This document shows, piece by piece, positions 41,646 through 49,277 of a DNA stretch of 64,000 nt. Source of the stretch: CAZMNF01 sp964567595 (GTDB lineage: Bacteria; Bipolaricaulota; Bipolaricaulia; RBG-16-55-9); contig CAZMNF010000004.1 in the NCBI GenBank assembly GCA_964567595.1, positions 22,413 through 86,412 of the forward strand. The letters are read 5' to 3'. The first letter of the stretch is position 1. Each line of letters starts with the position of its first letter. A model generated the notes under the pieces. It was not told the DNA's origin. It made no database searches and saw only the letters and a list, made by a program, of their open reading frames with translations. Both the position numbers and the translations under genes were made by a program.

Positions 41646-43115
41646 ATGAATGCCCGGTTCGGCCTGCGGAGCAAGTTCATCTGGACGCTGGCACTCTTCA
41701 CCATTGTGCTATCGGTTTCCTTCGGCGTCATCTCAGTATACCAGCTCCGAGGCGAGTTGGAACAGCAGGTGATCAACCGAGGCGAGCGGTTGGCCAACTC
41801 GCTCGCCTTGAGCGTCTTTCCACCCAGCGACACGCGCGAGGAACTCTCGTACAATCTTGGCATTTACAGCGAAATCTTCAATCAACCTATCGGGTCCGAA
41901 TTCGTGTTCGTGCAGGCAGTCAAGGGAGAGAACAGCGCCATCTATCCCCCAGAGATGAGCGACCAACTGGATCTTCCCATCACTGAGTCTTCGTCCCAGA
42001 AACTGGCCAAGCGGCGCCTGCCGAATGAGGGCATTCCGTATTTCGACTTGATCGTGCCGGTGGAGTCGAGTCCGGACGGCACGGCTTATCCGGACCCGAC
42101 CTATCTCCGGATTGGGCTATCCCGCCAGTACGTTCAACAGACGGTCCAACAGGAGTGGACCCGAACGGCGGGGCTGAGTGCGATCTACATCATGGTCGGG
42201 TTGGCCCTGGCGTTTGGGCTTTACAAGAACATTTTGGGGCCGGTCGAAAGCCTGACTCAGTCGGTGAAGCGCTTCAAGCGCGACATGGCCTCCCGCGCCC
42301 AGGTCAACAGCGGGGACGAGCTCCAGACGCTCGCCGAGGAGTTCAACCGCATGGCCGACACCATCCAAGAGCGCGACGAGCGCCTGGAGCAGGTCAACGA
42401 GGAACTCCGGCGCGCCAACCAAGTGAAAAGCGAGTTCCTCTCTGTCATGGGCCATGAGCTGAAAACCCCGCTGCATGCGATTCGCGGGTATGCGCAGTTG
42501 CTCAAGGAGGGCATCGACGGCCCCGTCACGGATGCCCAGGACGAGGACCTGGACAACATCGTGACATCCGGAGATCACCTACGCGCGCTTATCGACAACA
42601 TTCTCCACTTCAGCAAGCTCGAATCCGGCGAAGAGACGCTCCACCCCGACGTCGTCGAAGTCGGCAGGTTGATCAACGAGGCCATGCAGAACGTCCAGGT
42701 CATCGCTCGCGAAAAAGGCGTCGAGCTGAGAGCCGACGTCAACGGCCTCCACGTCCAAGCCGATGCCACGAAGCTGAAGCAGATCTTGATCAACTTGCTG
42801 AGCAACGCGCTCAAGTGCACCGACGAAGGGCACATCGAGGTCAGCGCTGAGCAACAGAACGGTCAAGTGGTCTTCGCCGTGCAGGATACGGGCACCGGCA
42901 TTCCGGAAAGTCACCGAGAGCAGATCTTCCAGCCCTTTACCCAAATCGACTCCTCGACGACGCGCCCATGGGCCGGCATCGGCTTGGGGCTGTCCATCGT
43001 CAAGACGTACGTCGAGATGCACGGTGGCCGGGTGTGGGTCCAGAGCCGCGAGGGCGAGGGCAGCGCATTCTACTTTACGATCCCCACCGACGCGAGCGAA
43101 GGGGGCGAGTCATGA
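41646..43115 (+). CDS. Sensor histidine kinase
   Basis: 489 residues: transmembrane helix at about 11-32, an extracytoplasmic sensor domain to about 180, a second helix ('LSAIYIMVGLALAFGLYKNILGP'), a HAMP linker with 'FKRDMASRAQVNSGDELQTLAEEFNRMA', a coiled coil, then HisKA with the phospho-acceptor in 'VMGHELKTPLHAIRGYAQLLKEG' and HATPase_c with 'NLLSNALKC', 'DTGTGIPE' and 'GIGLGLSIVKTYVEMHGG'. Upstream TTG (41607) and GTG (41625) codons in frame could also start the protein. It overlaps the response regulator gene by four bases. Confidence 0.93.
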   Translation: MNARFGLRSKFIWTLALFTIVLSVSFGVISVYQLRGELEQQVINRGERLANSLALSVFPPSDTREELSYNLGIYSEIFNQPIGSEFVFVQAVKGENSAIYPPEMSDQLDLPITESSSQKLAKRRLPNEGIPYFDLIVPVESSPDGTAYPDPTYLRIGLSRQYVQQTVQQEWTRTAGLSAIYIMVGLALAFGLYKNILGPVESLTQSVKRFKRDMASRAQVNSGDELQTLAEEFNRMADTIQERDERLEQVNEELRRANQVKSEFLSVMGHELKTPLHAIRGYAQLLKEGIDGPVTDAQDEDLDNIVTSGDHLRALIDNILHFSKLESGEETLHPDVVEVGRLINEAMQNVQVIAREKGVELRADVNGLHVQADATKLKQILINLLSNALKCTDEGHIEVSAEQQNGQVVFAVQDTGTGIPESHREQIFQPFTQIDSSTTRPWAGIGLGLSIVKTYVEMHGGRVWVQSREGEGSAFYFTIPTDASEGGES

Positions 43116-43777
43116 AGATCCTCATCGCTGAGGACGACGCCCAATCGATGGCGCTGTTGACGAAGTATCTCCAGTCGCGCGGGCACACGATCCTGCCCGC
43201 GGAGGACGGCCAAGTCGCCCTGGAGATCCTCGAGGCCGAGGATCCGGATCTCATCCTGTTGGACGTCATGATGCCGAACGTCGACGGCTGGCAGGTGCTA
43301 GAGCACGTCCGCGACCTCGGCGACATTCCCGTCATCATGGTGACGGTCAAGGACACGACCGAGGACAAGGTGCGCGGGCTCTCGAGCGGCGTGGACGACT
43401 ACATCACCAAGCCGTTCGACCTCCAGGAGGTCGAGGCCCGCATTGAAGCCGTTATGCGGCGCTACGGCCCCCCCAGTCACACCGAGGTCGGGCCGTTGGT
43501 CATCGACGACGAGACCAAGGAGGTCAAGCTCCACGGCGAGCCGATCGAACTCTCGCCCAAGGAGTACGAGCTCCTGTCCTACTTGGCCTCCAAGCCGGGC
43601 CGGGTCTTCTCGCAGGACGAGATCCTCGGTCACGTGTGGTCGGACAGTCCGTACGCCGGCGCGGAGGACGTCAAGAAGTACGTTTATCTCCTGCGGAATA
43701 AGCTCAAGGAACGCGGCGCCGAGGAGCTCGTCAAGACCGTCCGGGGGTTCGGCTATAAGCTGAACGTCTCGGAATGA
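43112..43777 (+). CDS. OmpR/PhoB-family response regulator
   Basis: 221 residues. The receiver domain has the acidic pair in 'LIAEDDAQS', the phospho-acceptor Asp in 'LILLDVMMPNVDG' (about residue 51), the switch residue region 'IMVTVKDTTEDK' and the conserved lysine in 'DDYITKPFD'. The C-terminal winged helix ends with 'VYLLRNKLKERGAEELVKTVRGFGYKL', the DNA-binding signature. Its partner is the kinase just upstream (ATGA overlap). Targets are unknown. Confidence 0.95.
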   Translation: MKILIAEDDAQSMALLTKYLQSRGHTILPAEDGQVALEILEAEDPDLILLDVMMPNVDGWQVLEHVRDLGDIPVIMVTVKDTTEDKVRGLSSGVDDYITKPFDLQEVEARIEAVMRRYGPPSHTEVGPLVIDDETKEVKLHGEPIELSPKEYELLSYLASKPGRVFSQDEILGHVWSDSPYAGAEDVKKYVYLLRNKLKERGAEELVKTVRGFGYKLNVSE

Positions 43778-43785
43778 GCACAGCG

Positions 43786-44808
43786 TCAGCGGAGACGCCG
43801 AACGACCCCGACGAGCCCGACCCCGAACACAAGCCCGAGAATTCCTGGCACGTCCGCGCTGGTCTGCTCCGCTTCTGATGTCCCGTCACAGACGGGATAG
43901 AGAAAGTTACGCCCGCCGAGGTCATCGGGACGCAGATGGGCCCGATCGTAGCCTAACTGTCGATGGAAGTAGTTCGACGAATACCCGCGTGCCATGATCG
44001 CCGCCGCGTCGTAATCGTCGATGACCTCGAGGCCGCGCTGCGGATTCTCGCAGTTGATCTCGATCGGCTGGGTGGGGTCATCCCCGCTGTGATAATTGGG
44101 AGACTCGTGCGGATGGCTCAGCCCAAGCGTGTGACCGATCTCGTGCATCATCAACCCGGGGAAGTAGGAACAGGTCGTCTCAAACGTTCCGGTTAGTTCG
44201 GGATCGATGTACCAACAACGACGGGTGTCCACGACGATGTCGACTCCCGTGAGTGTTCCTCCCGGGAGCCGCTCCCCATTGGTGCCCCGTGGCGAGCGAG
44301 CCGTTGACTTCCAGCGGGCGTACGCCCCGGCGTCTTGGTTCCTCGGATTGTGCTCCTGAAACCGCTTCGACGCGAAGACGTCGATCTCCGCGCCGCCGCC
44401 GTTCGGGCTCTCGCGGGTTGCTAGACGAGGTGGGACGTCGTCGCTCACATTGACGAAGTTAATGTCAGGGTGATCGGTTCCCCAGTTATCAAATGCGCGG
44501 CCGACAGCCGATTCGATGTCCTCGCAGCTCGGCGCCGGCTCGTCGGCGACATAGGGCTTCATCCAGTCGCAGAACTGATCGTCGATCGCGTATTCGAGGC
44601 CGCCGCCCAATCCGCGCGACCCGGTGTCCACAAAGGCATTGTCGGTGGCGGACCAGCGAAGGGCGTGGTCAAGTCCCCTCACGCCATCGTCCGGATCCCA
44701 AGAGATCAACGAAAACCCGGACGCCGACGACGTCGGGAGGGCGATGACGCCGACCACCAGTCCCAGGACAAGCCCCCACCTCGCGCCTCGTCGCTTTGAA
44801 CGTGTCAT
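43786..44808 (-). CDS. Matrixin-like secreted metalloprotease with C-terminal sorting tail
   Basis: 340 residues with a signal peptide ('WGLVLGLVVGVIALPTSSASG'). The zinc site is HEIGHTLGLSHPHE (HExxHxxGxxH), followed after about 50 residues by 'AAIMARGY', which fits a Met-turn, so this is an M10A-like (metzincin) protease. Cys residues before and after suggest disulfides. The protein ends 'SADVPGILGLVFGVGLVGVVRRLR': a proline start, one hydrophobic helix and terminal arginines, like the tails recognised by exosortase-type or rhomboid-type sorting systems. GGAGG seven bases before the ATG sets the start. It converges on the response regulator gene. Confidence 0.85.
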   Translation of the reverse strand: MTRSKRRGARWGLVLGLVVGVIALPTSSASGFSLISWDPDDGVRGLDHALRWSATDNAFVDTGSRGLGGGLEYAIDDQFCDWMKPYVADEPAPSCEDIESAVGRAFDNWGTDHPDINFVNVSDDVPPRLATRESPNGGGAEIDVFASKRFQEHNPRNQDAGAYARWKSTARSPRGTNGERLPGGTLTGVDIVVDTRRCWYIDPELTGTFETTCSYFPGLMMHEIGHTLGLSHPHESPNYHSGDDPTQPIEINCENPQRGLEVIDDYDAAAIMARGYSSNYFHRQLGYDRAHLRPDDLGGRNFLYPVCDGTSEAEQTSADVPGILGLVFGVGLVGVVRRLR

Positions 44809-44879
44809 CGTTTTGCCTCCTTTCGCACCGGAGGCTAACACGTCAAGGTCGACGCCTCTGTGACGTCAGTGGACCGACG

Positions 44880-45905
44880 TTAGGGAACCAGCACGAGCTT
44901 GCCGAAGAAGTCCCCGCTCGCCATCGTCTCGTGCGCCGGCTTGGCCTCGTCGAGCGAGAACGTCTGATGGACGATCGGCTCCAGCTTGCGCTCCCAGACC
45001 AGATTCATGACGTCGTCGAACTCGGCGCGCGTGCCCATCGTCGAGCCGATCAGTTCCAGCTGCTTCCAGAACAGCACGCGCAAGTCAACTTCGCCCTTGG
45101 GGCCCGTCGTGGCGCCACAGCAGACGAGCCGACCGCCCTTGCGCAGACAGCGGACGCTTCCCTGGAACGTCGCCTCGCCCACGCTTTCCACGACGACGTC
45201 GACGCCGCGCTTGCCGGTCCGATGGTAGACGTCCTTGCTGAAGTCGACCTCGTGGTAGTTGATGAGCTCGTCGGCGCCGAGTTCCTGGAGGCGTTGGAGT
45301 TTCTCATCGCTGCCGGCGGTCACGAACACACGGGCCCCGGCCAGCTTGGCGATCTGCAACGCGGCCGTGCCGACGCCGCCGCTGGCGCCCAGAATGAGAA
45401 TGTCATCGCCCGTCTGCAGCCGCGCGCGCGTCATGAGCATCCGCCAGGCCGTCAAGAACGTCAGCGGCGCCGCCGCGGCCTCCTCGAAGGAAAAGTCGTC
45501 CGGCATCCGGACGAGGTTGCGAGCGGGCACCTTGACCAGCTCCGCGTAGCCGCCGTCGCCGTGCTCGCCGACGATGCTGAACGACGCACAGAGCGAGTCC
45601 TCGCCCATGCGGCAGAACTCACAGTTGCCACAGCTCAGGCTCGGATTGAGCACAACGCGATCGCCCGGCCCGAAACCGTCGACATTTGCGCCGACGTCCT
45701 CGAGGGTTCCCGCCACGTCGCTGCCCGGAATGTGCGGCAGATCCAAGCCGGGCACGGCTCCAGCTCGCACGAAGAGATCCAGATGGTTGAGCGCACAGGC
45801 CTTCACCCGGACGAGGGCTTCGTTGGCGCCGATCTCGGGGTCGGGGGCGTCCTCGTACTGGAGCACCTCTGGGCCGCCGTGCTCGTGGATACGGACGGCT
45901 TTCAC
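44880..45905 (-). CDS. Zinc-binding medium-chain alcohol dehydrogenase/quinone reductase
   Basis: 341 residues of the MDR superfamily. The catalytic-domain segment 'VKACALNHLDLFVRAG' and 'IPGSDVAGTLEDVG' are typical. The structural zinc ligands form CGNCEFCRMGEDSLC, and the nucleotide motif is 'ILILGASGGVGTAALQIAKLAGARVF'. Catalytic zinc positions look closer to the NADPH alkenal/crotonyl reductase branch than to classical ADH, so the substrate is open. The GTG start follows GAGGTGATATC. It stands downstream of recR on the same strand. Confidence 0.9.
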   Translation of the reverse strand: MKAVRIHEHGGPEVLQYEDAPDPEIGANEALVRVKACALNHLDLFVRAGAVPGLDLPHIPGSDVAGTLEDVGANVDGFGPGDRVVLNPSLSCGNCEFCRMGEDSLCASFSIVGEHGDGGYAELVKVPARNLVRMPDDFSFEEAAAAPLTFLTAWRMLMTRARLQTGDDILILGASGGVGTAALQIAKLAGARVFVTAGSDEKLQRLQELGADELINYHEVDFSKDVYHRTGKRGVDVVVESVGEATFQGSVRCLRKGGRLVCCGATTGPKGEVDLRVLFWKQLELIGSTMGTRAEFDDVMNLVWERKLEPIVHQTFSLDEAKPAHETMASGDFFGKLVLVP

Positions 45906-45937
45906 GATATCACCTCAGCGCAAGTTCGTGGGATCGC

Positions 45938-46537
45938 TTAGATGTGGGTTCGGCCTTCGAGCGCGCGCGTCAGCGTCAGCTCGTCGGCAAATTCCAAATC
46001 GCGCCCGATGGGAACCCCCTGCGCAATCCGGCTGGCCTCAATGCCCAGCGGCTTGATCTGACGCGCAAGATACATCCCGGTCGCCTCGCCCTCGACGTTC
46101 GGATCGAGGGCCAGGATCACCTCGTTGACCTCGCCGCCTTGCAGTCGCTGAAGAAGCTCCTCAATGTGGAGATCCTCCGGATTGACGTCGTTGACGGGCG
46201 AGATGAGCCCGCCGAGCACATGATAGCGCCCTTGGTAGCTGCTCGTCTGCTCGATCTTCCAAAGCTCTTGCGGATGGCTGACCACGCAGATCACCGACGC
46301 ATCGCGTCGATCATCGCGGCAGATGGGACAGAGCTCCCCTTCTGCAAAGTTGAAGCATCGCGTGCAGAGCTGGATCTTGTCCTTGAGATCGAGCAGGGCT
46401 TTCGCCAGCGGGGTCACTTCGGATTTCGGCTCGTTGAGCAGGTGGAACATGAGCCGTTCGGCGGTCCGCTGCCCCACGCTCGGCAGCTTCTGCAGCTCGT
46501 CGATGACACGTTGGATCGGCTCCGGATATCCGCTCAT
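45938..46537 (-). CDS. recR: Recombination protein RecR
   Basis: 199-residue protein that with RecFO loads RecA at gaps. The N-terminal HhH region is 'QRVIDELQKLPSVGQRTAERLMFHLL'. The four-Cys zinc finger is 'LCTRCFNFAEGELCPICRD', and the Toprim domain has 'ICVVSHPQELWKIEQTSSYQGRYHVLGGLISP' and 'EVILALDPNVEGEATGMYLAR'. It lies downstream of ybaB and dnaX, the widely conserved dnaX-ybaB-recR order. Confidence 0.97.
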   Translation of the reverse strand: MSGYPEPIQRVIDELQKLPSVGQRTAERLMFHLLNEPKSEVTPLAKALLDLKDKIQLCTRCFNFAEGELCPICRDDRRDASVICVVSHPQELWKIEQTSSYQGRYHVLGGLISPVNDVNPEDLHIEELLQRLQGGEVNEVILALDPNVEGEATGMYLARQIKPLGIEASRIAQGVPIGRDLEFADELTLTRALEGRTHI

Positions 46538-46571
46538 GAGACCGTATCGTCGGCGATTGGCGCCGAGCCGT

Positions 46572-46904
46572 TTATCCGAACAGCCCCGGAATGTTCGGCA
46601 GGTTCATGTCCCCCATGACTTCGTTCATCTTCTCCTGGGCGGTCTCCTTCGCCTTCGATTGGGCCTCTTTGATGGCCGCCAGGACGAGGTCCTCGAGCAT
46701 TTCCGTGTCCTCAGGGTCGATGACCTCGGGATCGATGTTGATGTCGACAATCTCCTCGCGACCGTTGGCCGTCACGGTGACCATGCCGCCGCCGGCTGTC
46801 GCTTCAACGGTCAGCTCGGCCAGCTCCTCCTGCTTTTTCTGCATGGCCTCTTGGGCCTGCTGGACCTGCTTCATCATGTTGCCCATCTTGCCGGAAAACT
46901 GCAT
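46572..46904 (-). CDS. ybaB: YbaB/EbfC nucleoid-associated protein
   Basis: 110-residue DNA-binding dimer of the YbaB/EbfC family. It starts with 'MGNMMKQVQQAQEAMQKKQEELAELTVEATAGGGMV' in the usual helical form, followed by 'VTANGREEIVDINIDPEVIDPEDTEMLEDLVLAAIKEA' and the Gly/Pro end 'GDMNLPNIPGLFG'. GGAGGGCG before the ATG supports the start. Between dnaX (53 bases upstream) and recR (34 bases downstream). Confidence 0.96.
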   Translation of the reverse strand: MQFSGKMGNMMKQVQQAQEAMQKKQEELAELTVEATAGGGMVTVTANGREEIVDINIDPEVIDPEDTEMLEDLVLAAIKEAQSKAKETAQEKMNEVMGDMNLPNIPGLFG

Positions 46905-46957
46905 GATTCGCCCTCCTTTGCCTGTCCGGGCCATTATAGGCGGGTCGGGCAGCCGGA

Positions 46958-48655
46958 TCAATCCAGAATTTGCCCGTCGAAGACTTGCCGAACCAGCTCG
47001 ACCTTTTCATCCAGGTCGCTCTCCGCGGCCGAGGGCTCCGACGGCGCTGAGCCAGCCGACGTCGACGCGGGATGGCCATTCGCGGAACCGGGCGACTCGG
47101 CAAAATCAATCTTGACGGTGACGTCGCCGTAGACCTCGCGGACCAGCTTGCCGACGAACTCCAGGTTGGTCGGCTGCTCCAGGCGCTCCTTGTGGAACCC
47201 GTACGCGGGGGGGAACTCGATGACGAGCGTTCCCTCGCGCTCGTTCGGGCGCCCTTCCGTGAGCAGCGCATAGATGCCGATCTTTTCCTCCTTGGCACGC
47301 GCCAGTAACTGCTCCCACAGGGAGCTGTTCGGCTCGGGGCTCGGCGATTCGGACGACGCCTCCGCAGATCTTTCAGAAGGCCCCTGGGGCGCCTGCGACG
47401 CCGGCTCGGCCGCGGATGCGTCGTCAGTGGCTCCATCCTGGCTCGTTCCACGGGCATCGCCCGCGCTCGATGGGAGGGCGTCATCGGCGGTATGGGACTC
47501 GCTGTCGGAACGGGACGCCTCGGGATTGATCGTAGATTCGGGCTCCGACGACGATGCCTCGGGAGTTGAGGACGGCATCGGCTCCTCCTCAGGACGCGAA
47601 GCTTCCGGAGCGGGCGACGTCCATTCGAGGACGCTGACCTCGAAGAGCATCCGCTTGTCGAACGCGCCGTTCATCGCCCGCTTGATCTCCAACAGCTCGC
47701 TCGTCAGCGCGACCCACGCGTCCGAGGACGACCCGTCCTCCATGGCCGCAATGAGCCGGTCGCGACTGCGATGGAGAAGTTCATCGAGGAACAGCTCCAG
47801 ATCCCGACCACGCTCGGCCAGGTCCGCGATCATCGCGATGGCCGTCTGCGCGTCGCCGCCGTTGAGCGCGTCCAGGAACGCGTCCAGCGTCTCGTCGGGC
47901 GGGACGCCGAGAACTTCCGACAGGTCGTCGTCCGTGATCGTGCGTCGGCCCGTGTAGGACACGAGCTGCTCGAGCAGCACGAGCGCGTTGCGCAGTGCGC
48001 CGCGCGCATGGCGCGCTAGCGCCTGCAGGGCACCCGCTTCGATGCTGATCCCTTCGACCTGGGCGATCGCCTGCAGCCGTTCGACGATCAGCGATTGCGG
48101 AATGTTTTTGAATTCGAACGACTGGCAGCGTGACAGCACCGTCGGCGGGACTTTATGCGGTTCGGTCGTGGCAAAGAGGAAGATCACGTGCGCGGGCGGT
48201 TCTTCCAACGTCTTGAGCAGCGCGTTGAAGGCCTCGTTCGTCAGCATGTGGACTTCGTCGATGATGTAGACTTTGTATCGATTCTGCGTCGGCGCGTAGG
48301 TCACTTCCTCGCGAAGTTGACGAATCTGATCGATGCCGCGATTGGAAGCGCCGTCGATCTCGATGATGTCGAGCGCGTTGCCTCGGGCGATCCGATGGCA
48401 GCTCTCGCAGTCGTTGCACGGCTCCCCCTCGCTCGGGGTCTCGCAGTTGACGGCTTTGGCCAGAATGCGGGCGAGGCTCGTCTTGCCGGTGCCGCGCGGA
48501 CCGGCGAACAGATAAGCATGCGCGATCTCGCCCTGCGACACCGCGTTGCGCAGCGTCTGAACGGTGTAGTGCTGATCGACGACGTCGGCGAAGCGCGACG
48601 GCCGCCACCTGCGGTAGAGCGATTGATGGGTGCGCACGCGTCCCTCGGATGCCAA
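46958..48655 (-). CDS. dnaX: DNA polymerase III subunit gamma/tau
   Basis: Clamp-loader ATPase of 565 residues. Visible are 'LYRRWRPSRFADVVDQ', the Walker A in 'AGPRGTGKTSLARILAKA', zinc ligands in 'GEPCNDCESC', Walker B in 'VYIIDEVHMLTNEAFNALLKTLEEPP', and 'LFATTEPHKVPPTVLSRCQ'. A Ser/Glu-rich linker (about 355-440) leads to the tau-specific C-terminal domain. I see no A-rich slippery site for a gamma product. The start is a TTG with AAAGGGGAG five bases before; a GTG at 48637 is the alternative. First gene of dnaX-ybaB-recR. Confidence 0.95.
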   Translation of the reverse strand: MASEGRVRTHQSLYRRWRPSRFADVVDQHYTVQTLRNAVSQGEIAHAYLFAGPRGTGKTSLARILAKAVNCETPSEGEPCNDCESCHRIARGNALDIIEIDGASNRGIDQIRQLREEVTYAPTQNRYKVYIIDEVHMLTNEAFNALLKTLEEPPAHVIFLFATTEPHKVPPTVLSRCQSFEFKNIPQSLIVERLQAIAQVEGISIEAGALQALARHARGALRNALVLLEQLVSYTGRRTITDDDLSEVLGVPPDETLDAFLDALNGGDAQTAIAMIADLAERGRDLELFLDELLHRSRDRLIAAMEDGSSSDAWVALTSELLEIKRAMNGAFDKRMLFEVSVLEWTSPAPEASRPEEEPMPSSTPEASSSEPESTINPEASRSDSESHTADDALPSSAGDARGTSQDGATDDASAAEPASQAPQGPSERSAEASSESPSPEPNSSLWEQLLARAKEEKIGIYALLTEGRPNEREGTLVIEFPPAYGFHKERLEQPTNLEFVGKLVREVYGDVTVKIDFAESPGSANGHPASTSAGSAPSEPSAAESDLDEKVELVRQVFDGQILD

Positions 48656-48689
48656 GTAAGCTCCCCTTTGCCCTGAAACTTAGCTTACA
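48656..48689 (-). promoter_or_regulatory. dnaX leader hairpin covering the ribosome binding site
   Basis: GTAAGCT and AGCTTAC (48689-48683 and 48662-48656 on the minus strand) form a perfect seven-pair stem. Its 3' arm ends at the base directly before the TTG start codon, and the GGGGAG ribosome binding site sits in the loop next to that arm. Folding would limit access of ribosomes to an already weak start. Confidence 0.45.
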
Positions 48690-48736
48690 GACCGGCTCAG
48701 CGCCATTAGCCTCTCGGCTGGAAGTCCCTCGCTGTT

Positions 48737-48781
48737 ATCTTGAGCATCCGGGACGAGCGTGTCAACGGACAGGCGTCCGTC
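48737..48781 (-). promoter_or_regulatory. Possible dnaX promoter with adjacent inverted repeat
   Basis: On the minus strand TTGACA (48766-48761), an 18-base spacer and AAGATA (48742-48737). The -10 is weak. Immediately upstream is the inverted repeat ACGGAC-AGGC-GTCCGT (48766-48781), which may be a regulator site or the terminator stem of tRNA-Pro transcription. Confidence 0.4.
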
Positions 48782-48891
48782 GGGGCAAGGAGATCCCCTG
48801 TATGTAGGCTTTCCAGGCGCTTGAAAGACATTGGTCCGTCCGTGAGGTTATGGGGGTGAGATCCTCATCAGCATAGTCAAGCGGAGCGGGT

Positions 48892-48966
48892 CGGAGAGGC
48901 CGGATTCGAACCGGCGACCTCCTGCTCCCAAAGCAGGCGCGCTAGCCAGACTGCGCCACTCTCCGA
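48892..48966 (-). tRNA. tRNA-Pro (UGG)
   Basis: On the minus strand: acceptor CGGAGAG with CTCTCCG, anticodon stem CCTGC/GCAGG around loop TTTGGGA (anticodon TGG) and T-arm GCCGG-TTCGAAT-CCGGC. The first base C and discriminator A are typical of bacterial tRNA-Pro. CCA is not encoded, unlike the other two tRNAs here. It is transcribed towards dnaX. Confidence 0.95.
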
Positions 48967-48976
48967 ATCGTTCGGA

Positions 48977-49005
48977 TTATACGGAGCCAACTGTGCGAAC
49001 TCAAC
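48977..49005 (-). promoter_or_regulatory. Promoter of tRNA-Pro
   Basis: On the minus strand TTGAGT (49005-49000), a 17-base spacer and a perfect TATAAT (48982-48977), ten bases before the mature tRNA. Confidence 0.75.
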
Positions 49006-49067
49006 AGCGACCAGTGGCGATGCCCGCGCTGCCCGAATACACTTGGCCTACTCATATGCTTGCTTGA

Positions 49068-49277
49068 GGAGGCGATCCCATGGCCGTCGACCCGGCCCGA
49101 CTCCCCCGCGAATACCCGCGACNNNNNNNNNNNNNNNNNNNNNNNNNNNNNNNNNNNNNNNNNNNNNNNNNNNNNNNNNNNNNNNNNNNNNNNNNNNNNN
49201 NNNNNNNNNNNNNNNNNNNNNNGGAGGCGATCCCATGGCCGTCGACCCGGCCCGACTCCCCCGCGAATACCCGCGAC
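49068..49277. other. Scaffold gap flanked by an unresolved 55-base overlap
   Basis: Bases 49123-49222 are exactly 100 Ns. The 55 bases before the gap (49068-49122) are identical to the 55 after it (49223-49277), including ribosome binding site, ATG and first 14 codons of the peptidase gene. Two contigs with a 55-base end overlap were joined by a standard gap instead of being merged. Confidence 0.95.

Noticed and set aside
46958..48655. Programmed frameshift in dnaX producing a gamma subunit
   Set aside because: No A-rich slippery heptamer was seen in the coding sequence around the linker.
48656..48891. SRP RNA gene upstream of dnaX, as in Bacillus (scr-dnaX order)
   Set aside because: Searched both strands for the GGAAGGAAGCAGCC-type helix 8 core and did not find it; only promoter-like elements and short hairpins are visible.
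49043..49122. Peptidase start before the N gap, giving a longer protein
   Set aside because: The sequence before the gap duplicates that after it; the longer product exists only because of the artificial gap.
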